Shown here piece by piece: positions 39,268 through 46,809 of a stretch of DNA of 64,000 nt (position 1 is its first letter; each line of letters starts with the position of its first letter). Both the position numbers and the translations under genes were made by a program. The stretch is from assembly GCA_038736355.1 (NCBI GenBank), contig JAVYML010000002.1:186001-250000 (forward strand), given 5' to 3'. This stretch comes from Candidatus Hadarchaeales archaeon. Lineage in GTDB: Archaea > Hadarchaeota > Hadarchaeia > Hadarchaeales > WYZ-LMO6. The notes under the pieces are model-generated. The model worked only from the letters and a program-made list of their open reading frames with translations, had not been told where the DNA came from and made no database searches.

Positions 39268-40129
39268 TTTTTTCCAAAAGGTTTTTCACTGGACTGCGGT
39301 TCAACTGCAGACCCAACTTCTCGGGCGCCAGTCCCATCGCCAAACCCAAGAGCTGGGTATAGTAGACTACGGGAAGGTTCAGGGCTTTTCCTATCGTGGT
39401 GGCTGCGGCATCCTGCCTGCCGTCCAACATGCGGTGCCCACTCGAACAGACCGTAACCAAACCATCGAAGCCCCAGTTCTGAACCGCCTCCACCTTTTCC
39501 CCAGCCAAAGTGAGAGAGGCATCCTTCCTCGTGTAGAAGAGATAGGCCCCACAGCAATCGAGGGCCTCGGGATAGTGGGGACTCTGGGCCCCCAGGGCTT
39601 CGATCAAGCTCGGGAGTTTCTTTGGATATTCTGGATCATCAATGGACCTGAGCTTCCTAGGACGGATGGCCTGACATCCCGTGTGGGCTGCCAGCTTCAG
39701 CCCCTTCAGGGGTTTCTTGATCCTCTTCTTTATCTCTTCCACCCCTATCCTATCGTGGAAAAGTTCCAGCGGGTGGAGGATTTCCACCCCGTCCAAGGGT
39801 CCCCTCCCTTCCTCCTTGAGGAGGGAGGAGATCTTTTCCCTTAGCTCGGAATTGGTCGTCAGGAGGAACTTGGCTTCGTAGAACATACGATTGCATACGT
39901 TGCAGAGGGTGATGAGGGGCACACCCTTTTCGGCCGCCAATGCCATGTTCCTAGCAGCCAAATAGACCCAGCCCACCGTCCCCACGTTCTGGAGGGGCCA
40001 GCCACAACAGGAGAAGCCGGGAACTTCCACCACTTCCACTCCTAGTTCACGCAGGACCTCACGGGTTGACAGCTCACACGCGTATTGTTCCGTTGCCGCA
40101 ATGCACCCGGGGAAAATCGCGACCTTCAT
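39260..40129 (-). CDS. hdrB: heterodisulfide reductase subunit B-like protein, second cluster motif incomplete
   Basis: The 289-residue protein has two CCG domains. The first is intact (Cys9, Cys41-Cys42, Cys76, Cys79). The second has Cys152, Cys192-Cys193 and Cys228 but reads CSSGH, so the last cysteine (position 231) is glycine. HdrB normally carries two noncubane [4Fe-4S] clusters that reduce CoM-S-S-CoB; loss of a ligand at the second suggests an altered cluster or another disulfide/thiol substrate. It is coupled to hdrC upstream (ATGA) and to the acyl-CoA synthetase downstream. Confidence 0.88.
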   Translation of the reverse strand: MKVAIFPGCIAATEQYACELSTREVLRELGVEVVEVPGFSCCGWPLQNVGTVGWVYLAARNMALAAEKGVPLITLCNVCNRMFYEAKFLLTTNSELREKISSLLKEEGRGPLDGVEILHPLELFHDRIGVEEIKKRIKKPLKGLKLAAHTGCQAIRPRKLRSIDDPEYPKKLPSLIEALGAQSPHYPEALDCCGAYLFYTRKDASLTLAGEKVEAVQNWGFDGLVTVCSSGHRMLDGRQDAAATTIGKALNLPVVYYTQLLGLAMGLAPEKLGLQLNRSPVKNLLEKIG

Positions 40130-40653
40130 TCTATCTGCTCCTCCATGGCCTTCATGAGAACCGAGCTGAACTTTTCCAGGTTGGGAAGGGTTATCGGTGG
40201 GAGGCCTAGTTGTTCCCTGTCCACCGAAGTCTCACCCACCTTCACCTTCTGGATACCCTGGATGAACCCGGTTTCGGTTACGTTCATGATGATTTTGGAG
40301 AGGTCCTCGGGAATTTCCGCACCGGAACTAACCGTCATCCTCCTCAAGAGGAAGATCACATCCACAGGGGCCACATCCTGGGGACACCTCTCCTTGCATT
40401 TCAAACACTGGCAACAAGCCCAGAGGAGCTCGGATCTCATCATGTCCTCCACGAATCCTAGTCTGACGAAATTCACGAAGGAATGGGGCATGATTTCCGT
40501 GAGCCTGAAGGAAGTACAGCCACTCGTACATTTGAAGCACTGATAGCAGTGGAAGGGGTTCTCCAGCTTGAGTTTCTCCACTACCTTGTAGAACCTATCC
40601 ACCAAATCCGGTTGGGGTTTGGTGGCCCTCAACTGATCCGTTATACCTACCAT
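40126..40653 (-). CDS. hdrC: heterodisulfide reductase subunit C-like ferredoxin protein
   Basis: The 175-residue protein carries two [4Fe-4S] motifs, CYQCFKCTSGCTSF and CCQCLKCKERCPQDVAPVD, and a helical C-terminus, the layout of HdrC. It partners the hdrB overlapping its stop. ATG 40653 has its own TATA element about 30 bp upstream, so the hdrC-hdrB-synthetase unit can be transcribed apart from the thiolase genes. Confidence 0.9.
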   Translation of the reverse strand: MVGITDQLRATKPQPDLVDRFYKVVEKLKLENPFHCYQCFKCTSGCTSFRLTEIMPHSFVNFVRLGFVEDMMRSELLWACCQCLKCKERCPQDVAPVDVIFLLRRMTVSSGAEIPEDLSKIIMNVTETGFIQGIQKVKVGETSVDREQLGLPPITLPNLEKFSSVLMKAMEEQIE

Positions 40654-40677
40654 TTTGGACCGACTTATTACTCCCGA

Positions 40678-40689
40678 CCTATATTTAAC
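40678..40689 (-). promoter_or_regulatory. TATA box of the hdrC-hdrB-synthetase unit
   Basis: On the minus strand this reads GTTAAATATAGG, about 25-36 bp before the hdrC ATG at 40653. Transcription would start at or just before the start codon. Confidence 0.55.
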
Positions 40690-40705
40690 TTTATCGTGTT
40701 GGCTT

Positions 40706-41095
40706 TTACTCCAGGCTGAAGACGGGGCTAACCCTCTCTCCTGCCGAGTACTTGTCCGACCAAACGTGTACCCCCGAAAGTCTGACCCTTTTTCCCAGGA
40801 TCTCCTGTCCTGCTCCTTCCGGAACTTCCAACCTTCCCATCACCCACGGTCCCTCTTCCGTCTTCACCAAACAGACGGCATATGGACCCTCCATTCCCTC
40901 TGGTGGTACCCTTATGATGGTGAAAGTCATCAATTCACCCCTCCCACTCAGCTCAGTCTCCTCCAACCTCCTGCTCCCGCATTTGCGACATGTCGCTAGG
41001 GGAGGACAGGTAATGGCTCCGCAGTCCAAGCATCTCAGCCCGAGCAATTTTCCCTTCTTCAATCCTTCCTCGTAATCCTTGGAAGAGAGCCTCAT
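40706..41095 (-). CDS. DUF35 (zinc-ribbon plus OB-fold) acyl-CoA-binding partner of thiolase
   Basis: The 129-residue protein has an N-terminal rubredoxin-like zinc ribbon (LRCLDCGAITCPPLATCRKCGS) and a C-terminal OB-fold (GELMTFTIIRVPPEGMEGPYAVCLVK, GVHVWSDKYSAGE). Archaeal DUF35 proteins bridge thiolase and HMG-CoA synthase, channelling acetoacetyl-CoA. ATG 41095 overlaps the thiolase stop (ATGA) with GGGAGG upstream. No HMG-CoA synthase is adjacent, so the pair may serve another acyl-CoA route. Confidence 0.9.
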   Translation of the reverse strand: MRLSSKDYEEGLKKGKLLGLRCLDCGAITCPPLATCRKCGSRRLEETELSGRGELMTFTIIRVPPEGMEGPYAVCLVKTEEGPWVMGRLEVPEGAGQEILGKRVRLSGVHVWSDKYSAGERVSPVFSLE

Positions 41096-42282
41096 CCTTT
41101 CCTCCCCAGGATGATATGGCAAAGGGTACCGTAGGCTCCACCCATGGTATCAACCATTCCCCTTTCGGGTATGGGATCCACCTGATTTCCCTTGGGTGCC
41201 TCTCCCCTCAACTGCTGCACGATCATGCAGACCTGTGAGGCCCCCGTGGCCCCTATCGGATGTCCCTTCCCTATCAGACCTCCAGACATATTGGTCGGGA
41301 GCTTTCCACCGCTTTCCGTTTGTCCCTCCTCCACCGCCTCTCCAGCTTTTCCCTCAGGGAAGAACCCCATCGCCTCGAGGGCAACGATTTCAGCAATGGT
41401 GAAGCAGTCATGAAGCTCGAGCACCTGTATGTCCTTGGGTTCCAAACCTGCCTGCTTGAAAGCCATTCTGGCCGAGAAAACCCTGGAAGGTGGTTTCACC
41501 AGTTCCTCCTCATAGAGGGCCATGGGACCTCCGGTCCCTTGACCTGTCCCTAGGATGTAAACAGGCGTGTCCGTGTATTCTCTGGCCCTTTCCCCCGCAC
41601 AGAGGATGAGGGCGGCTGCCCCATCGGTAAAGGGACAACAATCCAAAAGGGTAAGGGGATCGCAGACCATCCTGGAATTGAGTACCTCTTCCACCCTCAG
41701 GTTCTCATACTTTCCATAGAACTGTGCCAGGGGATTCCGGGCTCCATGTCTGTGGTTCTGGATCGAAACGCATGCCATCTGCTCCCTCAACCTCTCCAAG
41801 GGCACTCCGTAGATCCTGGAGTAGAGTCTTGCCACTAGGGCGAAAACCCCCGGAAAGGTGAGACCGGCTGGGACCTCATAAACCGAGTGCATGGCCATGG
41901 CAAAGGTCCTGGTGGCCAGGGGAGTACCCATCGGAAGAACCCTCTCCGTTCCCCCCACCAGCACCAAATCGTAGACCCCGGAAGCCACCCACATCCAGGC
42001 ATCCCTCACCGCCACGGTGGAAGAAGCACAGGCCCCTTCGAAGCGGGTGGAGGGGATGGGGCCCAGCCCTAGGTTTGCACGGCAGTGGACCGGCACCATG
42101 GCCTGACCCTCCTCGAAGTCCCCCAGGGCCGAACCCACGAAGAGGGCCTCTATTTCCTTTCCCTCCACGCCGGCATCCTCCATGGCCTGCTGAGCGGCTT
42201 CCGAAAAGAGTTCGACCGCCGTCTTGTTCTCCCATTTGCCGAACTTGGTGTGTCCTATCCCTATTACCGCCACCTCACGCAT
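41092..42282 (-). CDS. thiolase-family acyl-CoA acetyltransferase
   Basis: The 396-residue enzyme belongs to the archaeal/SCP-x-like thiolases. The acyl-accepting Cys85 lies in FEGACASSTVAV, with a conserved ELHDCFTIAE, NMSGGLIGKGHPIGATG and the C-terminal MGGAYGTLCHIILG. It would condense or cleave acyl-CoA. Coupling to DUF35 resembles the mevalonate-entry complex, but the neighbouring Hdr, Etf and acyl-CoA synthetase genes also allow a role in beta-oxidation. Confidence 0.92.
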   Translation of the reverse strand: MREVAVIGIGHTKFGKWENKTAVELFSEAAQQAMEDAGVEGKEIEALFVGSALGDFEEGQAMVPVHCRANLGLGPIPSTRFEGACASSTVAVRDAWMWVASGVYDLVLVGGTERVLPMGTPLATRTFAMAMHSVYEVPAGLTFPGVFALVARLYSRIYGVPLERLREQMACVSIQNHRHGARNPLAQFYGKYENLRVEEVLNSRMVCDPLTLLDCCPFTDGAAALILCAGERAREYTDTPVYILGTGQGTGGPMALYEEELVKPPSRVFSARMAFKQAGLEPKDIQVLELHDCFTIAEIVALEAMGFFPEGKAGEAVEEGQTESGGKLPTNMSGGLIGKGHPIGATGASQVCMIVQQLRGEAPKGNQVDPIPERGMVDTMGGAYGTLCHIILGRKG

Positions 42283-42314
42283 TTTTTACCCCTCCCATCC
42301 CACGGTAAAAACCT

Positions 42315-43205
42315 TTACTGTAATCCCAGCTTTCTCAAGAGGGACTCACAGGAAACGGCGTGGGCATCCATCCCCAACTCAGAGGGACTCATCCCCATCG
42401 CCAAACCCAAGAGCTGGGAATAGTGTACCACCGGGATACCGAAGACCTTCCCGAAGAGATTCTCGATTTCCTTCTGACCCCTATCGAACTGGAGATGGCA
42501 GAAGGAACAAACATCCACGATACAGTCCACCCCTATTTCCTTCAACTCCTTCAGTTTCCTCAGGGTGAACTCCAGCGAGTATTTCAAGAAAGCAGACCTC
42601 ACCCCCCCTCCAGCACCACAGCACATCAGTTTGCTGGGATAGTCCACGCTCTTACATCCCAACACTTCCACCAATTCGTCCACCAGCCTCGGTGCTAGGG
42701 GATTATCTATGCCCTTGTGCTCCGAGGGGCGGAGGAGATGACAGCCATAATGAACCGCCACCCTAAGGTCCAGGGTTCTTTTGATCCGTTGTTTCAATCT
42801 CTCTAGCCCATAATCGCGAAGTACCTCGGTGAAGTGATGGACCCCTATCGTACCGGAATACTTCCTCCCCACGCTGGCGAGTATCTCGTTGACTTTTTCC
42901 CTTATCCCCACATCTTCTCTCAACACCCTGTTCACCTCGAAGAGGGTATCGAAACACCCGTTGCATACGGTGAGGATATCCAGTCCCATCCCCTCGGCGA
43001 TGGAAAGGTTCCTAGCCCCCAGCAAGAGCCAGGTTAAGGCATCGAAAGATCCCACCACACCAGGAGCCGGACAACAGGAGGCCCCCTCCATATCCCTCAG
43101 TTTTATTCCCAAGCGCTCGAAGACCTTCCTAGTGGCTGCTTCTATTCCTGGGTAACGGTTAGGGGTGATGCAACCTAAGTAAAACGCGTATTCTTCTTTA
43201 ACCAT
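42315..43205 (-). CDS. hdrB: heterodisulfide reductase subunit B-like protein (both cluster motifs intact)
   Basis: The 296-residue protein has two complete CCG domains: LGCITP...ASCCPAPG...VCNGCFDTL and VHYGCHLLRPSE...KLMCCGAGGG...VCSFCHLQFD. It should hold two noncubane clusters. It is paralogous to the copy at 39260; both share the C-terminal segment QLLGLAMG, identical over 25 bp. The ATG lies 8 bp inside hdrC2, and the thiolase follows after 32 bp. Confidence 0.92.
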   Translation of the reverse strand: MVKEEYAFYLGCITPNRYPGIEAATRKVFERLGIKLRDMEGASCCPAPGVVGSFDALTWLLLGARNLSIAEGMGLDILTVCNGCFDTLFEVNRVLREDVGIREKVNEILASVGRKYSGTIGVHHFTEVLRDYGLERLKQRIKRTLDLRVAVHYGCHLLRPSEHKGIDNPLAPRLVDELVEVLGCKSVDYPSKLMCCGAGGGVRSAFLKYSLEFTLRKLKELKEIGVDCIVDVCSFCHLQFDRGQKEIENLFGKVFGIPVVHYSQLLGLAMGMSPSELGMDAHAVSCESLLRKLGLQ

Positions 43206-43749
43206 CCTTTCCCTCCCCGAGCAATTTCTTGAAACCAGAGCGTTTCACCAACTCCCCCACCTCCTCAAGGGCCCTCGGGAAGGAATGGGTAGTGGGAGGA
43301 TCCCCCGGGAGCCCCAGTTTTCTCCTGAGTTCCCTCACGGCATCGTTGACCGGAACCAAGTGTCCGGTCTTTATCAAATAACCCGCTATCTTGCGATGAT
43401 CCTCTATTGCCCTTCCCTCCTTCACGGCCAGCCTTCTGGCCGCCTTCACCACGTCCACAGGCGCCACGCGCTGTGGACATACTTCCTTGCAGTACGAACA
43501 GGTTGTGCAGTTCCATATCACCTCCGAACCCACTATCCTCTCCTTCAATCCCAACCTAGCAAAGCCCACGAGCTGATGGGGCTTGTACCCAGGCTGGAAC
43601 TTGAAAGCATCGCATCCACTGGTGCACTTCATGCACTGAAAGCAGAGATCGGGCTCCTGGTCCCCAACTTCCCCCTTCAAACCCTTGAGGAACTCTGGAT
43701 CTTCCCCCTGCATGGAAAAGAGATCGAGGAGTCCCCTCTTGGGTCTCAA
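43198..43749 (-). CDS. hdrC: heterodisulfide reductase subunit C-like ferredoxin protein (second copy)
   Basis: The 183-residue HdrC paralogue carries CFQCMKCTSGCDAF and CTTCSYCKEVCPQRVAPVDVV cluster motifs, then a helical tail. TTG 43749 overlaps the preceding acetyltransferase stop (TTGA). It forms the hdrC2-hdrB2-thiolase-DUF35 series. Confidence 0.9.
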   Translation of the reverse strand: MRPKRGLLDLFSMQGEDPEFLKGLKGEVGDQEPDLCFQCMKCTSGCDAFKFQPGYKPHQLVGFARLGLKERIVGSEVIWNCTTCSYCKEVCPQRVAPVDVVKAARRLAVKEGRAIEDHRKIAGYLIKTGHLVPVNDAVRELRRKLGLPGDPPTTHSFPRALEEVGELVKRSGFKKLLGEGKDG

Positions 43750-44225
43750 CCTTCCACCTCCTTTTCATAGGTCTGTACCCACATTCCCTTCTCCTGTTCC
43801 CAGAGTCCCCCCCTCTTCCTGAAACCGAGCTGATCCACGCATTTCTTGCTTGGTAGCTGGTCGGGGAGGATGTTCACAACCACTTTCTTGAAACCCTTCT
43901 CCCTAGCAAACTCCAGCAAATGACGATACATGGCAATGGCCAATCCCTTCCCCCTCCACTCCGGGTCCACCGTCTGATGCTCCCCCAGCACTTCTTCGCC
44001 CAGGGGTACTGCCTTGTACATTCCCACGAGCTTTCCCTCCTTCCGGACACCGAAATAATAAATTCCTTTTTCCATCTCCTCTAAAATCTTTTCCCTAGGC
44101 AAGGTCCTCTTCCTTCTCCATGCCTCCGGGTATTCAAGAGCCCAAGGCCACACCTTTTTCAAAAGTTCTTCTATTTCTGGAGCATCTTGGGGAAGGAGGC
44201 GTTCAACCTTTATCTCCTCTCCCAT
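43746..44225 (-). CDS. GNAT-family N-acetyltransferase
   Basis: The 159-residue protein has a GNAT core with EHQTVDPEWRGKGLAIAMYRHLLEFAREKGFKKV, where the R-G-x-G-L/A segment binds acetyl-CoA, and a C-terminal N-x-x-D-Q-L-P-S-K-K. The acceptor is unknown. It is first in the operon leading to hdrC2 and is divergent from the DUF2117 gene by 38 bp. Confidence 0.85.
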   Translation of the reverse strand: MGEEIKVERLLPQDAPEIEELLKKVWPWALEYPEAWRRKRTLPREKILEEMEKGIYYFGVRKEGKLVGMYKAVPLGEEVLGEHQTVDPEWRGKGLAIAMYRHLLEFAREKGFKKVVVNILPDQLPSKKCVDQLGFRKRGGLWEQEKGMWVQTYEKEVEG

Positions 44226-44263
44226 CCCGAAAGAATAGAGGATAGATAAAAAAAGGTGGAGGT

Positions 44264-45592
44264 TTGCTCCTCTTCTACGACATAAAACCGGAAGAAGACA
44301 GGCACGGAGCCAGAATACGTCTGGTCAGACTCCTCCGCAAAAAGGGTGGCATCCCCATCCAGCGCTCCACCTGGCTCCTCCCCGCCCTGGACGAAGAACT
44401 CATGCACCTCCTCGAAGAAATCAGGGAAAAAGGCGGAGTGATTTTCCTCTCCGAATGGAAACCCATCCCCCTGCGCGAGATAAAAAAGTCAGGACCCATC
44501 CGCGTGGGTGTGGTGATCCAAGGGACAAGAACCATAGAGGAGGGAATAGCGGAGAGGATCTTGAGGTTGTTGGAAGGGTGGGGCATCAAAACGGAAATCA
44601 AGATCAGTGGCACGATGGGGAGGATGGCCGCCCTGAGTCAGGGATGGGAAGGCGACGGGAAGGAGTTTTCTCTCCCAAGCCAAGCCTTGGAGGAACTGAG
44701 CAAAAAGAATCCCGACTTCCTTCTCCTCCTCACGGGATGCAAGTCCTTGGAAAACGGGGTGTACATGGGGAGGAAAATCGTGGAGAACGCCAAACTGGTA
44801 AGACTCTTGAGGATTCCCTTAACGCAGGTGGAGACGGCCGAAGGTGGGACGGTCATCCACTGGTCGGGCGATCCCTTTTTGAGCGAAAAGCTTGCCAAAT
44901 CCCTCTCCCTCGAGCTGAGGTCCCCCCCACCCTTCACCTCCAGAATTGAAAGAAAGGGGGGAAGGGTCTACCGGAAACTGATGGGGGTGAGGCCTGGAGA
45001 AAAGATCTTGGTGAACGGATACGTGGTGGGTGAGAGCCTCTCCTCTAACGTTACGCTGATAGCTAAGGATGGAAGACTGGAGGAAATCCTGGGGGGAAAG
45101 AAGTATCCCCGCGGTATCCAAAAGGTGGGGAAAATAGATCTCGCCAAAGCAACCGTCAAAACCCTTCGTACCTTGAGGATCCTTGGTCCCAAGGAAGCGA
45201 GAGGGGAAGAAAGAAGGGGGAATAGACTGGTTCTGATAGAAAGGGCCGATACCTCCTTGGAAAAGGCTCAGGGGGCGAGGATGGTGATCACGGTGGGTGA
45301 CGACACTACCTTCATCACCCACGAAATCCTCTCCAAGTTGGGCATACCCGTTCTGGGGCTGATAGATGGTGATGCCGATGGATTGTTGGAGAAATCGGGG
45401 GGGAAGGAAGCCGGGTCGAATCTCTACCTCGTGAGGGTGAGTGCGGGAAAGGATGACGAAGCGGGGAGGATCCTAAAGAAGAGGCTTTTCAAAGAGAAAC
45501 CCTGGATAAGGATGAGGGGAACCCCGGAGGAGGTGAGGAGGAAGGTGGTGAGGATCCTAGGAGAACTGGTCAGGGAGGTAGTGACCCTTTAA
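44264..45592 (+). CDS. DUF2117 protein with an N-terminal Cas2-like segment
   Basis: Residues from about 78 onward match the DUF2117 family of methanogens and relatives (VVIQGTRTIEEGIAERIL, SGTMGRMAALSQ, GGRVYRKLMGVRPGEKILVNGYVVGE, VGDDTTFITHEILSKLGIPVLGLIDGD). The first 70 residues (LLFYDIKPEEDRHGARIRLV, GGIPIQRSTWLLP) resemble the ferredoxin-like fold of Cas2 nucleases, with the YDI strand and Q-x-S. No other cas gene or repeat array is present. TTG 44264 is the likely start. The molecular function is unknown. Confidence 0.65.
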   Translation: MLLFYDIKPEEDRHGARIRLVRLLRKKGGIPIQRSTWLLPALDEELMHLLEEIREKGGVIFLSEWKPIPLREIKKSGPIRVGVVIQGTRTIEEGIAERILRLLEGWGIKTEIKISGTMGRMAALSQGWEGDGKEFSLPSQALEELSKKNPDFLLLLTGCKSLENGVYMGRKIVENAKLVRLLRIPLTQVETAEGGTVIHWSGDPFLSEKLAKSLSLELRSPPPFTSRIERKGGRVYRKLMGVRPGEKILVNGYVVGESLSSNVTLIAKDGRLEEILGGKKYPRGIQKVGKIDLAKATVKTLRTLRILGPKEARGEERRGNRLVLIERADTSLEKAQGARMVITVGDDTTFITHEILSKLGIPVLGLIDGDADGLLEKSGGKEAGSNLYLVRVSAGKDDEAGRILKKRLFKEKPWIRMRGTPEEVRRKVVRILGELVREVVTL

Positions 45593-45654
45593 ACTCGATT
45601 TTCCTCAAAGTGAAACAGACAAACCTTTTTAGGCAAAAGGACGAAGGAAGGCGG

Positions 45655-46809
45655 ATGAAATCCGGAGAACTTCTCCGGGAACTCTACCACTGCCTCCACT
45701 GTCATTTATGTAACTTCGCCGACTGGCATGCCCTCGACGAGTGGCTACCCCTCTGTCCCTCCTATTCCTACTTCGGCTTCGAATCCTTTTCCGCCTCCGG
45801 TAAGATGGAGATCGCCAGGGCCCTTCTCTCTGGAGAGCTGAAGCCCTCCGCCCGCACCCTCCAAATCCTCTTCAGCGATCTGGGGTGCGGTGCCTGCCAC
45901 AGCCAATGCCATGGCCTCACAGGATTGAAGGTGGATCACGTCGAACTCTTTGAAGAGTTGAAGGCCATGCTAGTGGAGCGGGGTTACGGTCCCATGCCCA
46001 AACAAAAATCCTACGCGGAAAGCATCCGAAAGAACCATAACCCCTATGGAGAAAAACACGAAAAGAGGACGGCTTGGTTGGAGAAGGAGCTTCCCTCTCA
46101 GGCCAAGACGGTCTATTTCGTGGGTTGCACCTCCTCCTATCGTCAGAAAGAGATAGCGAGAAACACCATCGAGATCTTGCTGCGTTCGGGAGAGGAGTTT
46201 GCCTTACTCGGGGGGGAAGAATGGTGCTGTGGCTCTCCCCTCCTGCGCACCGGACAGAGGAAGCTGGCCAAGGAGCTGGCGGAACACAACTTGGAGGCCC
46301 TCAGGAAGGCCGGTGCCAAAACCGTGGTCTTTTCCTGTGCCGGCTGCTATAAAACCTTCTCCAAAGACTATCCACGCCTGCTGGGGAGGGAATTGGGGAT
46401 GGAACTCCTCCACACCAGCCAATATTTCCTGAGGATCCTCTCCGGAAGAAAGCTGAAGGGGAACGGCAGGAAGGTCACCTACCACGATCCATGTCACCTG
46501 GGAAGGGGAATGGGGGTCTACGAACCTCCCAGGGAACTCCTGAGGCTCGTCTCCGGAAGTCTAATAGAGATGAAGAGGTCTAGGGAGAATTCCTGGTGCT
46601 GTGGGGCAGGAAGCGGGGTGAAATCGGCCTTTCCCGACTTCGCCCTTTGGTCCGCCTCCAAACGCTTGGAAGAAGCCGAGAAAACGGGTGCGGAAGTGCT
46701 GGTTTCCTCCTGTCCTTTCTGCAAAAGAAACCTTGAAGATGCTGGGAGGAAAAGGGGAGGGATGGAAGTAAAGGATTTGAGCGAACTACTGGCGGAGGCC
46801 CTCGCATGA
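45655..46809 (+). CDS. HdrD/GlcF-type Fe-S oxidoreductase
   Basis: The 384-residue protein combines N-terminal ferredoxin-like motifs (CLHCHLC...LCP and CGACHSQC) with two CCG domains (VGCTSSYRQ...EWCCGSPL...CAGCYKTF; HDPCHLGRG...WCCGAGSG...CPFCKRNLED), the HdrC-HdrB fusion layout of HdrD and glycolate-oxidase GlcF. ATG 45655 follows gaaggaaggcgg. It overlaps the FAD oxidase by ATGA and will form a complex with it, taking electrons from an organic substrate or an Etf. Confidence 0.9.
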   Translation: MKSGELLRELYHCLHCHLCNFADWHALDEWLPLCPSYSYFGFESFSASGKMEIARALLSGELKPSARTLQILFSDLGCGACHSQCHGLTGLKVDHVELFEELKAMLVERGYGPMPKQKSYAESIRKNHNPYGEKHEKRTAWLEKELPSQAKTVYFVGCTSSYRQKEIARNTIEILLRSGEEFALLGGEEWCCGSPLLRTGQRKLAKELAEHNLEALRKAGAKTVVFSCAGCYKTFSKDYPRLLGRELGMELLHTSQYFLRILSGRKLKGNGRKVTYHDPCHLGRGMGVYEPPRELLRLVSGSLIEMKRSRENSWCCGAGSGVKSAFPDFALWSASKRLEEAEKTGAEVLVSSCPFCKRNLEDAGRKRGGMEVKDLSELLAEALA

